From the NCBI RefSeq assembly GCF_027853965.1, contig NZ_JAQGLB010000005.1, positions 310,001 to 374,000 on the forward strand: a stretch of DNA of 64,000 nucleotides. The letters are read 5' to 3'. This document shows positions 1-7,004 of this stretch, one piece after another. Below the pieces are notes generated by a model. The model ran no database searches, was not told the origin of the DNA, and saw nothing but the letters and a program-made list of their open reading frames with translations. The stretch comes from Saccharopolyspora indica. GTDB taxonomy: Bacteria > Actinomycetota > Actinomycetes > Mycobacteriales > Pseudonocardiaceae. Numbering within the stretch: the first letter of the stretch is position 1; every line of letters starts with the position of its first letter. The position numbers were made by a program, and so were the translations under genes.

Positions 1-204
1 CACGTGGCGGATGCCGGAGACGACGCGGTCGAAGTACCGCCCGACGGCATCCGCTCCCAGCAGCGGCCGGTCCAGCTCGGAGGGGCAGTAGACGATCTCG
101 CGCTCCGGATCCCAGATCGACCGGAACGCGGCAGGGTCCAGACCCGCCCAAGCCGCCCGGTACGCCTCGACCAGTGCGAGAACGCCATCGATGTCGTCAG
201 CCAT
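1..204 (-). CDS. NTF2-like / SnoaL-type protein (3' part missing)
   Basis: The reverse strand reads an uninterrupted 68 codons from the ATG at 204 to the window edge, so the C-terminus lies outside. The N-terminus (MADDIDGVLALVEAYRAAW, then FRSIWDP and VYCPSE) looks like the first helices and cone-fold strand of NTF2-like or SnoaL/DUF4440 proteins. These are small alpha+beta barrels used as polyketide cyclases, isomerases or orphan ligand-binding proteins. Only about half of a typical 120-150-residue domain is visible, so the function cannot be assigned. It lies upstream of and tandem to the 48-aa gene at 302-448. Confidence 0.55.
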   Translation of the reverse strand, partial: MADDIDGVLALVEAYRAAWAGLDPAAFRSIWDPEREIVYCPSELDRPLLGADAVGRYFDRVVSGIRHV

Positions 205-301
205 GGTCACGACGATAGAACTTCGAGTCCGGTCGAGGACAAGAGCACGCCAGCGCTTCGCCCCAGAGCACTGGCGTGCCTCCCATTGCCGACGACGCTG
301 A

Positions 302-448
302 TCAGGTGGCGGAGAGTTCGCGGATCGCCTCGGCACCGAGGGCGATGAGGTTGGCGAGGTTCTCCCGGCCGATGGTGAGGACGTACTCGCTGTTCGGTCC
401 ACAGTAGAGGACCACGACGTCGTTGTGCCGATCCAGCTCGTAGCGCAT
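302..448 (-). CDS. 48-aa protein divergent from the XRE regulator
   Basis: I chose the ATG at 448 because GGGAGG lies five bases upstream. An in-frame ATG at 514 would add 22 residues but has no comparable ribosome binding site. The product (MRYELDRHNDVVVLYCGP, then a stretch ending IRELSAT) is one short beta-rich segment followed by a helix, with no signal peptide or membrane span. I do not recognise a named family. It is divergent from the XRE-DUF5753/DUF397 pair and shares with it an intergenic region holding two palindromic operators. The three genes may therefore be one regulatory unit of the WhiJ-like kind known from Streptomyces. Real gene likely, function unknown. Confidence 0.6.
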   Translation of the reverse strand: MRYELDRHNDVVVLYCGPNSEYVLTIGRENLANLIALGAEAIRELSAT

Positions 449-570
449 CGGCACCTCCCGCTCCATCGCGACGAACGAGTCGATGAATATCCCGGACTGC
501 TTGCACACGCCCATGCTCCCGACCTTCCTCAGTGGACGACTATGGTGACTTGCTGGAACCGCTTCACATA

Positions 571-587
571 AGTCCGACTGTCGGACT
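571..587. promoter_or_regulatory. Palindromic operator 1 of the XRE regulator
   Basis: AGTCCGACTGTCGGACT is a perfect dyad: eight-base arms AGTCCGAC and GTCGGACT around a single T. It lies in the divergent promoter region between the genes starting at 448 and 662. Its centre (579) is 29 bp from that of operator 2. Binding by the adjacent XRE protein is inferred. Confidence 0.7.
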
Positions 588-599
588 ATTTTGAGGTTA

Positions 600-616
600 G
601 GTCCGACAGTCGGACT
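600..616. promoter_or_regulatory. Palindromic operator 2 of the XRE regulator
   Basis: GGTCCGACAGTCGGACT repeats operator 1 with one changed arm base (A to G) and a complementary centre base (A for T). It is nearer the XRE gene, about 45 bp before its start, where a bound protein would overlap the promoter or early transcript. Confidence 0.7.
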
Positions 617-661
617 TTTGTATCCCTCTGTCGGGTGCTGATCAGGAGCAGGAGTCATCGC

Positions 662-1528
662 ATGGGCCAAGCTCGCCAGACCTTGGAGCGACGACAGCTC
701 GGACTGATGCTGCGCCGGTTGCGCAAGGAAGCCGAGAAGTCCCAGCAGCAGGCGGCCGACGCGATCGGCAAGGTCCGATCCCGGATCGTCGACCTGGAGG
801 ACGGCCGCAGCGCCATCCCGGAGAACGACCTCGTCAAGCTGCTCGACTGCTACGACGTTTCCGCCGAACAACGCAGAACAGCGCTCGCCCTGGGAGTGGA
901 AGCAAGGAAGCGCCAGCGCAGGCGCACCTACACGGACCTCCTCCCCGGAGCCTTCCAGCGCTTCGCCGACCTCGAATCCAGCGCTACGGAGATCAGCAGC
1001 TACGAGTGCGGGATGGTGCCAGGACTACTGCAAACGCCCGAGTACGTCAGAGCTCTCATCAACGAAGGCGACGGGATCTGGTGGCAGTCATCGGAAGCGG
1101 AGCTGGAGCAGCGCGTTGCGTTCCGCCTCGATCGCCAGAAGCGCACCTTCGATGCATCACCCAGCAAGAAGATGGCTTTCATCCTGACCGAGGAGTCGCT
1201 TCGCGCACCGGTCGGCGGACCGGAGGTCATGCGCGATCAACTCACAAATCTCCTCGCCTTGCTGGATGAGCGCGACGAACTGAGCATTCAGATCCTCCCC
1301 CGTGAGAGCTACCAGAACCCGGCACGCGGTGGTGGCTTCACCTTGTTCGAGTTCAGCGGACAGGGCGCGCCGGTCGCCTTCGCCAACGTCGTTTACGGCC
1401 CTTCCACCTACTTCCACGACGAAGCCGATACTGCGACGATGTTTCGCGTCTTCCGACGGCTCCGCGACCTCGCCTTGAGCGTGTCGGAGTCGCGTCAGCT
1501 GATCGACGAGATCATGAGGGATGGCTGA
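662..1528 (+). CDS. XRE-family regulator with DUF5753 (Scr1/WhiJ-like)
   Basis: This is a 288-residue cytoplasmic DNA-binding protein. The start is the ATG at 662, seven bases after GGAG; a GTG at 635 is in frame but has no ribosome binding site. Residues 7-65 form an XRE helix-turn-helix (LGLMLRRLRKEAEKSQQQAA, then the recognition part IVDLEDGR). Residues about 85-285 match the DUF5753 sensor region, with MVPGLLQTPEY and GGGFTLFEF as typical blocks. Such proteins are paired with DUF397 partners in actinomycetes and act in developmental and antibiotic regulation (WhiJ, AbaA-type loci). The DUF397 gene follows after two bases. Autoregulation through the operators at 571-616 is likely but inferred. 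Confidence 0.9.
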   Translation: MGQARQTLERRQLGLMLRRLRKEAEKSQQQAADAIGKVRSRIVDLEDGRSAIPENDLVKLLDCYDVSAEQRRTALALGVEARKRQRRRTYTDLLPGAFQRFADLESSATEISSYECGMVPGLLQTPEYVRALINEGDGIWWQSSEAELEQRVAFRLDRQKRTFDASPSKKMAFILTEESLRAPVGGPEVMRDQLTNLLALLDERDELSIQILPRESYQNPARGGGFTLFEFSGQGAPVAFANVVYGPSTYFHDEADTATMFRVFRRLRDLALSVSESRQLIDEIMRDG

Positions 1529-1530
1529 TC

Positions 1531-1719
1531 ATGCCGAGGCTTGCCCGGGACACGGGATGGTTCAAGAGCTCCAAGAGCGCCGCAGCCAGTGACAACTGCG
1601 TCGAGGTCCGATTACTCGACAGCACCGCCCTGGTGCGGGACTCCAAGGCTCCCGAGGACGGGATTCTGACCTTCGCGAGCGAGAGCTGGGGTGCTTTCTT
1701 GTCCTTCCTCAAAGGGTGA
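1531..1719 (+). CDS. DUF397 small protein, partner of the XRE regulator
   Basis: This 62-residue protein starts at the ATG two bases after the XRE stop, so the two genes are co-transcribed and probably translationally coupled. It shows the DUF397 signature: TGWFKSSKSAAASDNCVEVR, then VRDSK and the aromatic LTFASESWGAFLSFLKG tail. DUF397 proteins usually accompany XRE-DUF5753 regulators and are thought to modulate or antagonise them. The length is normal for the family. It ends one base before the palindromic repeat at 1721. Confidence 0.92.
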   Translation: MPRLARDTGWFKSSKSAAASDNCVEVRLLDSTALVRDSKAPEDGILTFASESWGAFLSFLKG

Positions 1720-1720
1720 T

Positions 1721-1800
1721 GTTTTGGCTGGTCATGGCCCGTGAGTACTTTCTGGCGCTATGACGCCAGAAAGTACTCACGGGCCATCAGCTGCTGAAGG
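1721..1800. repeat. Dispersed palindromic element, copy A
   Basis: A perfect 24-base inverted repeat (1734-1757 and 1764-1787) surrounds a CTATGA loop. The arms contain CCCGTGAGTACTTTCTGGCG. The left flank reads GTTTTGGCTGGTCATGG, related to GTTTCCGCTGG in copies C, D and E. It lies between convergent genes, where it could act as a bidirectional terminator. Confidence 0.85.
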
Positions 1801-1821
1801 AGCGCGCCTGGCGAGGACGTG
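1777..1821 (-). pseudogene. Remnant of the 3' end of a DHA2 MFS gene
   Basis: Read on the reverse strand, this ends VLARRAPSAADGP-stop. That almost copies the last residues of the intact exporter at 3374-4816 (VLARRRPSAADGP-stop). As in the intact gene, the stop codon lies inside the palindromic element. It abuts the stop of the GyrI-like gene, so it is not part of that protein. Confidence 0.6.
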
Positions 1822-1823
1822 GT

Positions 1824-2441
1824 TCAGCTCGCGACCGGTTGCCTGAGGATGGTGCGCTGCTTCTCGGGGGCGACTTTGCGGAAGTCGCTCAGGTAGATCT
1901 CGTGGTGCTTGCCGGACATGCACAGGCCGTTGGCCGGGATGTACTCGTCGTGCAGCTCCGCGAGGACCTCCGCTTCGTCGTCGAAGGAGCCGATGTGCAG
2001 CGTCTGGACGCACCGTCCTTCGGACAGCGGTTCCAGGCGGACGTCTGCCAGGCGCGTCGGCGGCTTCTTCGCCCCGGCTCGCTCGACGGCGGTGGCGAAC
2101 ATGGTCCGATCGATCCAGCCGGGGACCATGAGCATCATCGTCCAGTCCCAGCGCGACTTGTCGCGGGCCGCCGTGAAGGCGCTCATGTCCTCGGCCCACC
2201 ACAGGCCTTCCAGGGGCGGGACCACGTAGTCCCGGCCGAGGTCCTGCTTGCTGGCGAACTTCAGCTTGTAGGCGACCGGGTACAGCGCTTCGACCGCTTC
2301 GGCGAAGGCGGGCGAGGTGTTGGGGTCGCCGTGGCCGTCGACCATCAGGTACTGCATGTCCGGCACGTCCACGACCCGGAACCGGCCGCGCTCCGCCCGG
2401 TAGGTGTCGAGGCTCTTCTTGAAGTCGACCTTGTCCGTCAT
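1824..2441 (-). CDS. GyrI-like small-molecule-binding protein
   Basis: This 205-residue cytoplasmic protein matches stand-alone GyrI-like proteins related to the effector domains of AraC/MerR regulators (TipAS, BmrR). Visible motifs are YLMVDGHGDPNTSPAF near the N-terminus, VVPPLEGLWW in the middle, and LHIGSFDDEAEVLAELHDEY followed by HHEIYLSD near the C-terminus. The GG(S)FDDE and HEIYLSD blocks are typical of the family. The ATG at 2441 has GGAGGG five bases upstream; the GTG two codons earlier is too close to it. There is no DNA-binding domain, so a ligand-sequestering or hydrolytic role is possible but unproven. It may have inserted into a former MFS copy, since MFS 3' remnants lie on both sides (1777-1821 and 2498-2652). 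Confidence 0.85.
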   Translation of the reverse strand: MTDKVDFKKSLDTYRAERGRFRVVDVPDMQYLMVDGHGDPNTSPAFAEAVEALYPVAYKLKFASKQDLGRDYVVPPLEGLWWAEDMSAFTAARDKSRWDWTMMLMVPGWIDRTMFATAVERAGAKKPPTRLADVRLEPLSEGRCVQTLHIGSFDDEAEVLAELHDEYIPANGLCMSGKHHEIYLSDFRKVAPEKQRTILRQPVAS

Positions 2442-2497
2442 CGGCACCCTCCACTCGCCCGTTCAGCGCCATCCTGCTGGAGGGGTGCGACAACCGC

Positions 2498-2652
2498 TCA
2501 CGACCGCGCCGCTCGCCTGCCGATGAGCACCTCGGCCAGTGCCACCCGCAGGGCCGCTGCGACGGTGATCGAGACGATCAGGCCGCTGGTGATCGCCACG
2601 CCGAAGCCGCTGGTGGCCAGGACCCCGAAGAGGCCGGAGGCCGCCAGCGGGC
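2498..2652 (-). pseudogene. Remnant of the C-terminus of a DHA2 MFS exporter
   Basis: The reverse strand encodes ASGLFGVLATSGFGVAITSG, then LIVSIT...VALAEVLIGRR and a stop. This parallels the last transmembrane segment of the intact exporter (ASGLFFGVLTTGGFDAAITS...VALAEVVLARR). One Phe codon is missing and nothing upstream resembles the other 13 membrane segments, so this is a decayed duplicate. The rest of 2653-2777 shows no gene and probably holds the lectin promoter. Confidence 0.8.
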
Positions 2653-2777
2653 GGTCCGAGAGGGCGACACCCGTTAGCCGTGGTCATCGAGCAAACGTCG
2701 GGCGCCGACGGGACTGTCGATGCGGGATTCGTGAGTGAGTTCTGTGTTCCGGCAACGCTCCACAAGGGAGGCTCGTC

Positions 2778-3218
2778 ATGGCCTATACCGAAAGCAAGAT
2801 CAACGGCGGATCCGGTGGTGCCGACTTCCGCGACACCGCGTCGCGGCTCAAGCGCCTGACCTCGATCATGGTCCGCGCTGCCAAGCACGTCGATGCCATC
2901 CAGTGCACCTGGATGCTGGAGGACGGCGAAGGAACGATCGAGACCGGTAAGCAGCACGGCGGCAACGGCGGGCAGGTCAACAACATCTCGCTCGCGCCGG
3001 GCGAGCTGATCGTGAAGGTCACGGGCACCTACGACTGGGTGCTCAACCAGATCAGCTTCACCACCAACCAGGGACACGTCTTCGGTCCCTTCGGCGAGGG
3101 CGGGGGTACTCAGTTCACGATCGACCTGCCCCGACGCACCTACGTCGGAGGCTTCGTCGGCCGCGAAGGCGACTACATCGACGCCATCGGCGTGCTGTAC
3201 GGGGAACCCTCGTACTGA
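2778..3218 (+). CDS. Jacalin-like beta-prism lectin
   Basis: This 146-residue protein begins at an ATG preceded by GGGAGG. It has the repeated Gly-rich strands of the jacalin-related lectin domain: KINGGSGGADFRDT at the N-terminus, KQHGGNGG, then GHVFGPFGEGGGTQFTIDLP and a C-terminal VGFFGR-like block (VGGFVGREGDYIDAIGVLY). The G-x-x-G-D-Y-x-D motif in that last block is the usual carbohydrate-binding loop, often for mannose. No signal peptide is visible, so it is cytoplasmic or released by a non-classical route. Jacalin lectins are mainly known from plants and are sporadic in bacteria. It sits between MFS remnants, which suggests acquisition or reshuffling. Fold confident, ligand unknown. 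Confidence 0.88.
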   Translation: MAYTESKINGGSGGADFRDTASRLKRLTSIMVRAAKHVDAIQCTWMLEDGEGTIETGKQHGGNGGQVNNISLAPGELIVKVTGTYDWVLNQISFTTNQGHVFGPFGEGGGTQFTIDLPRRTYVGGFVGREGDYIDAIGVLYGEPSY

Positions 3219-3317
3219 GCCCTGGAAGCCAGGAGGTTCAGGCGGCGTAATCGAGGCTTGCTCGCGTGCGCCGCTGCGAGGTAGCGGACATCTCCGAAGC
3301 GCGAGACTGCGCGTGAT

Positions 3318-3398
3318 GTTCTCGCTGGTATTGGTCCGTGAGCGCTTCCTGGTGCCACAGTCCCGCACAGTGCTCACGGGCCATCTGCCGCCGAAGGC
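3318..3398. repeat. Dispersed palindromic element, copy B (degenerate)
   Basis: The left flank GTTCTCGCTGG and the arms GGTCCGTGAGCGC and GTGCTCACGGGCC are recognisable, but the inner stem is mismatched. The right flank GGGCCATCTGCCGCCGAAGG resembles copy A. The element overlaps the last codons and stop of the MFS gene. Confidence 0.7.
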
Positions 3399-4816
3399 CT
3401 TCGCCGGGCCAGGACGACCTCGGCCAGGGCCACGAGCAGGGCTGCGGCGACGAAGGTGATCGAGACGATCAGGCCGCTGGTGATCGCCGCGTCGAAGCCT
3501 CCCGTGGTCAGGACTCCGAAGAAGAGGCCGGAGGCCGCTGCCGTGCCCACCGCCGAGCCGATGCGCTGGCCGGTCTGCTGGACGCCCGCCGCCGTTCCGC
3601 CGTGGGCCGCGTCGATCTCGCTGAGGGTCACGGTCTGGTTCGGGGAGATCACCAGGCCGCTGCCGATGCCCGCCACCAGCAGCGGCGCCGCCGTCACCGC
3701 GCCCGCCATCGAGCCGGGGTGGGTGGCCAGCAGGACGTCCGTGGCCAGCAGACCGAGCAGCGCCGCCAGCAGGCCGATGATCACCAGGTGGCGGCCCATG
3801 CGGTGCACGATCCGGCCGCCCAGGGCCGAAGACACCGCGGAGCCGACCGCGAAGGGCGTCAGCGCCAGCCCGGCCTGCAGGGCCGAGTAGCCCAGGCCGC
3901 GCTGGAAGTACACCGCCAGCACGAAGAAGATGCTGGTGAACCCGGCGAAGTAGAGCAGGCCGAGGGTGGCGCCGAAGGAGTAGCTGCGGATCCGCAGCAG
4001 GCGCAGGTTCACCAGCGGGTGGTTCCCGCGCTTGCGGTACCAGTGCTCCCACACCGCGAACGCCGCCAGCATCACGACCGCGACGATCAGCAGGTACCAC
4101 GGGCTGCTGCCGCCGCCCTCCTGCTCGACCAGCGGCAGCAGCAGGCACAGCAGGCCACCGCCGAGCAGCAGCACGCCCACCAGGTCGAGGCTCCGGGTGG
4201 CCTCCCGTCGGCGGTCGCGCGGCAGGACGCGCATCCCGTACAGGATCGCCGCCGCGCCGATCGGCAGGTTCACGAAGAACACCCAGCGCCAGCCGTGCTC
4301 CGCGCCCGCCAGCTGGATGATCAGGCCGCCGAGCAGCGGACCGATCGCGGTGGAGATGCCCACCACGGCGCCGAACAGGCCGAAGGCCTTGCCGCGTTCA
4401 CGGCCGCGGAACAGCTGCTGCATCAGGCCGAGCACCTGCGGGTTGAGCAGTCCGCCCGCCACGCCCTGCAGGAGGCGGGCCACCACCAGCCACAGCGGTG
4501 TCATCGCGAATCCGGCCAGCGCGCTGGCGACCGTGAACGCGCCCAGCGCCAGCAGGAACATCCTGCTCCGGCCCCGGTCGTCGCCCAGCCGGCCCGCGGG
4601 CACCAGCACCAGGCCGAAGGTCAGCGCGTAGCCGGAGACCACCCAGGACAGCGCGGCGGCGGGCGCGTCCAGGCCCTGCTGGATGGACGGCAGCGCGACG
4701 TTGACGATGCTGACGTCCAGCAGCGTCATGAAGCCCGCGATCAGGCAGATGGCCAGCACACGCCAGCGGGTGGCGGACGGCTCGTCGGTCCGCGCCGTCG
4801 ACTCGGTCGGGTCCAC
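3374..4816 (-). CDS. DHA2-family (14-TM) multidrug MFS exporter
   Basis: This 480-residue integral membrane protein belongs to the EmrB/QacA drug:H+ antiporter family. The N-terminus carries the family motif LDVSIVNVALP in the first membrane helix, followed by motif A (GRLGDDRGRSRMF) in the first cytoplasmic loop and GGLLNPQVLGLMQQLF. Hydrophobic stretches are consistent with 14 membrane helices. Its last residues (RRPSAADGP) and stop are encoded by the palindromic repeat, whereas the decayed copy at 2498 ends differently, so the C-terminus may have been replaced by the element. It is divergent from the XRE-TetR regulator at 5038, whose operator region lies between them. Drug or metabolite efflux is likely; the substrate is unknown. 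Confidence 0.9.
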   Translation of the reverse strand: MDPTESTARTDEPSATRWRVLAICLIAGFMTLLDVSIVNVALPSIQQGLDAPAAALSWVVSGYALTFGLVLVPAGRLGDDRGRSRMFLLALGAFTVASALAGFAMTPLWLVVARLLQGVAGGLLNPQVLGLMQQLFRGRERGKAFGLFGAVVGISTAIGPLLGGLIIQLAGAEHGWRWVFFVNLPIGAAAILYGMRVLPRDRRREATRSLDLVGVLLLGGGLLCLLLPLVEQEGGGSSPWYLLIVAVVMLAAFAVWEHWYRKRGNHPLVNLRLLRIRSYSFGATLGLLYFAGFTSIFFVLAVYFQRGLGYSALQAGLALTPFAVGSAVSSALGGRIVHRMGRHLVIIGLLAALLGLLATDVLLATHPGSMAGAVTAAPLLVAGIGSGLVISPNQTVTLSEIDAAHGGTAAGVQQTGQRIGSAVGTAAASGLFFGVLTTGGFDAAITSGLIVSITFVAAALLVALAEVVLARRRPSAADGP

Positions 4817-4999
4817 GGATTCACCTCAGCACGTTCGTTCTAGGCTCGCACTACCCGATGCGCCCCAGCATTGCGACCGACTGACTTATCAATCACGTAG
4901 ATCATCCGGGCGACCGCGCTGAACCTGTCATCAACCGCCTCTGTCTAGGCATATCCCACCACTCGACGGCACGGCCGCCGATCGCAACACGGTCGGATC

Positions 5000-5016
5000 A
5001 TTGCGATTCTCGCAAT
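5000..5016. promoter_or_regulatory. Palindromic operator upstream of the XRE-TetR regulator
   Basis: ATTGCGATTCTCGCAAT is a perfect dyad with seven-base arms ATTGCGA and TCGCAAT around TTC. It ends 22 bp before the GTG start at 5038. A possible -10 (TTAGCGT) lies just downstream, suggesting a short or leaderless transcript and autorepression. Confidence 0.65.
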
Positions 5017-5037
5017 GTGCTGTTAGCGTTCCGTCTC

Positions 5038-5898
5038 GTGCAGGACACGACGGCTGCGTTGCGCCAGCGGGTGCGCGACGTGTTGCACCAGTACCCCGGG
5101 AGCCAGCGCGCTTTCGCCGAGCAGATCGGGTTGGACCCCACCAAGCTGTCCAAGTCGCTGACCGGCACCAGGCGGTTCACCCCGGTCGAGCTCACCCGCA
5201 TCGCCGAGCTGACCGGCGTGACGGTGAACTGGCTGATCAACGGCGGCGACGACGTCGAGACGGTGGCCGCCGCGCCGCAGCGCACCGCCCGGCCCGTTCG
5301 CGATCCCGGCGACCTCCGGGAAGCCAGCCGCTACCAGCAGATCCTCGACGCCGCCTGGCACCTGATCGCCGAGCGCGGCTACCACTCGGTGCGCGTGGCC
5401 GACGTGGCCAAGGAGTGCGGCACCAGCGCGGCGACCATCCACTACTACTTCCCCGGCCGCAACGACCTGCTCACCGAGACGCTGCGCTACTCGGTGCGGC
5501 TGGCCTTCGACCGGCAGGTCGCCGAGCTGCACGCGATCGAGGACGCCCACGAACGCCTGCTGCGGCTGGTGGAACTCCAGCTGCCCACGCCCGGCCTGCT
5601 GCGCCAGGAGTGGTCGATCTGGCTGCAGGTGTGGAACGAGAGCGCGCTCAACCCCGATCTGCAGGTGCTGCACAGCGATTCCTACACGCGCTGGCACGAC
5701 ACCATCGCCCGCACCATCCGGCAGGGCCAGGAGCAGGGCGTGTTCGCCGACACCGACGCCGAGGAGCTGACCGTCACGCTGACCGCGCTGATCGACGGCC
5801 TCGGCATCCAGGTGCTCGCCGGACGTCCCGGCCGGTCCGTCGAGCGGATGCGCAAGGCGCTGCGCGAGTACGTCGAACGCGAGATCGTCCGGCACTGA
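5038..5898 (+). CDS. XRE-TetR fusion transcriptional regulator
   Basis: This 286-residue protein carries two DNA-binding modules. Residues about 5-65 are an XRE-type helix-turn-helix ([20 protein letters not shown], then [16 protein letters not shown]). Residues about 95-145 are a TetR helix-turn-helix ([20 protein letters not shown], then [19 protein letters not shown]). A BetI-like C-terminal ligand domain follows ([12 protein letters not shown]). GTG at 5038 is preferred; an in-frame GTG at 5017 falls inside the operator. Its position 75 bp before the carnitine genes, and BetI being a betaine-pathway repressor, suggest it senses carnitine, dehydrocarnitine or betaine. That assignment is inferred. 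TetR regulators with an added XRE domain are uncommon. Confidence 0.85.
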   Translation: MQDTTAALRQRVRDVLHQYPGSQRAFAEQIGLDPTKLSKSLTGTRRFTPVELTRIAELTGVTVNWLINGGDDVETVAAAPQRTARPVRDPGDLREASRYQQILDAAWHLIAERGYHSVRVADVAKECGTSAATIHYYFPGRNDLLTETLRYSVRLAFDRQVAELHAIEDAHERLLRLVELQLPTPGLLRQEWSIWLQVWNESALNPDLQVLHSDSYTRWHDTIARTIRQGQEQGVFADTDAEELTVTLTALIDGLGIQVLAGRPGRSVERMRKALREYVEREIVRH

Positions 5899-5972
5899 CA
5901 TCCCCCGCAACCCGACCTGGGCACCGCACCGGTGCCCGGGCGCTGGAACCTGCCCACGAGAGGAGAGCCCCG

Positions 5973-6857
5973 ATGGCCAGCGAAGTGATCGTCACCGCCG
6001 CGCTCACCGGCGCCGGTGACACCACCGGCAAGAGCGAGTTCGTCCCGGTGACCCCGGAGCAGATCGCCAAGGACGCGGTCGAGGCCGCCGAGGCCGGGGC
6101 GGCCGTGGTGCACATCCACGTCCGCAACGTCGAGACCGGCCAGGGCTCGCGGGACACCGCGCTCTACCGCGAGGTCGTGGAGCGCATCAAGGAGACCGGC
6201 ACCGACGTGGTCATCAACCTGACCGCGGGCATGGGCGGCGACCTGGTCATCGACCCCGACGACCCGCTCAAGCCGGTGGACGGCACCGACCTGGTCAACG
6301 GCCTGGACCGGCTGCCGCACGTCGAGGAGCTGCTGCCGGACATCTGCACGCTGGACTGCGGTTCGCTGAACTTCGGCGAGGGCAGCCAGCTCTACATCTC
6401 CACCCCGGACATGCTGCGGGCCGGTGCCAAGCGGATCCAGGAGCTGGGCGTCAAGCCGGAGCTGGAGATCTTCGACACCGGCAACCTGTGGTTCGCCAAG
6501 CAGCTGCTGGCCGAAGGCCTGCTCGACGCCCCGCCGCTGTTCCAGCTGTGCGCGGGCATCCCGTGGGGCGCGCCGCCGGAACCGGTGCTGCTGCAGGCGA
6601 TGGTGAACATGCTGCCCGCGGGCGCGAACTGGGCGAGCTTCGCCATCGGCCGCGACCAGCTGCGCTGGGTGGGCCTGACCGCCGCGCTCGGCGGCAACGT
6701 GCGCGTCGGCCTGGAGGACAACCTCTACCTGAGCAAGGGCGTCAAGGCCAGCAACGCCCAGCTCGTCGAGCGCGCGGTGACCATCGTCGAGGGCATGGGC
6801 ATGAAGATCGCCACGCCCGACCAGGCCCGCGAGCAGCTCGGCCTGAAGAAGCGCTGA
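5973..6857 (+). CDS. Beta-keto acid cleavage enzyme, likely 3-dehydrocarnitine specific
   Basis: This 294-residue TIM-barrel enzyme of the BKACE (DUF849) family condenses a beta-keto acid with acetyl-CoA to give acetoacetate and a CoA ester. The strand-2 HIH motif (H47, H49) supplies zinc ligands, and [27 protein letters not shown] and [15 protein letters not shown] are family blocks. The start has AGGAG seven bases upstream. BKACE substrate type is best read from neighbours. An L-carnitine dehydrogenase-like gene and a thioesterase follow, so the expected reaction is 3-dehydrocarnitine plus acetyl-CoA to betainyl-CoA plus acetoacetate. Family assignment is firm; substrate is inferred from context. 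Confidence 0.9.
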   Translation: MASEVIVTAALTGAGDTTGKSEFVPVTPEQIAKDAVEAAEAGAAVVHIHVRNVETGQGSRDTALYREVVERIKETGTDVVINLTAGMGGDLVIDPDDPLKPVDGTDLVNGLDRLPHVEELLPDICTLDCGSLNFGEGSQLYISTPDMLRAGAKRIQELGVKPELEIFDTGNLWFAKQLLAEGLLDAPPLFQLCAGIPWGAPPEPVLLQAMVNMLPAGANWASFAIGRDQLRWVGLTAALGGNVRVGLEDNLYLSKGVKASNAQLVERAVTIVEGMGMKIATPDQAREQLGLKKR

Positions 6858-6872
6858 GCCTCGCCACGCCAT

Positions 6873-6966
6873 CGGCTCCGTTTCCGCTGGTCAGGTCCCG
6901 TGAGCGTTTTGAGGGGCTATAGCACCACAAAGCACTCACGGGCCACCACCTGCGCAAACGGAGCCG
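6873..6966. repeat. Dispersed palindromic element, copy C
   Basis: Outer arms CGGCTCCGTTT (6873-6883) and AAACGGAGCCG (6956-6966) enclose an inner stem. In the inner stem, CCCGTGAGCGTTTTG faces CAAAGCACTCACGGG across a GGGGCTATAGCACCA middle. It separates the cleavage-enzyme gene from the dehydrogenase inside the carnitine operon, so it may tune expression between them. Confidence 0.82.
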
Positions 6967-7004
6967 GTGCCGCCCGTTGATCGACCTCGAAAGGGAATTC
7001 TGAG

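Noticed and set aside
4-348. Forward open frame at the left edge
   Set aside because: It is antisense to the NTF2-like frame and the 48-aa gene, with no ribosome binding site or motif.
1721-1800. CRISPR-like repeat reading of the CGTGAGCG palindromes
   Set aside because: Copies are dispersed over 58 kb rather than arrayed, with no regular spacers and no cas genes.
2463-4148. Long reverse frame of 561 codons antisense to the lectin and overlapping the MFS gene
   Set aside because: Shadow frame in GC-rich DNA. The real genes there have recognisable domains in other frames.
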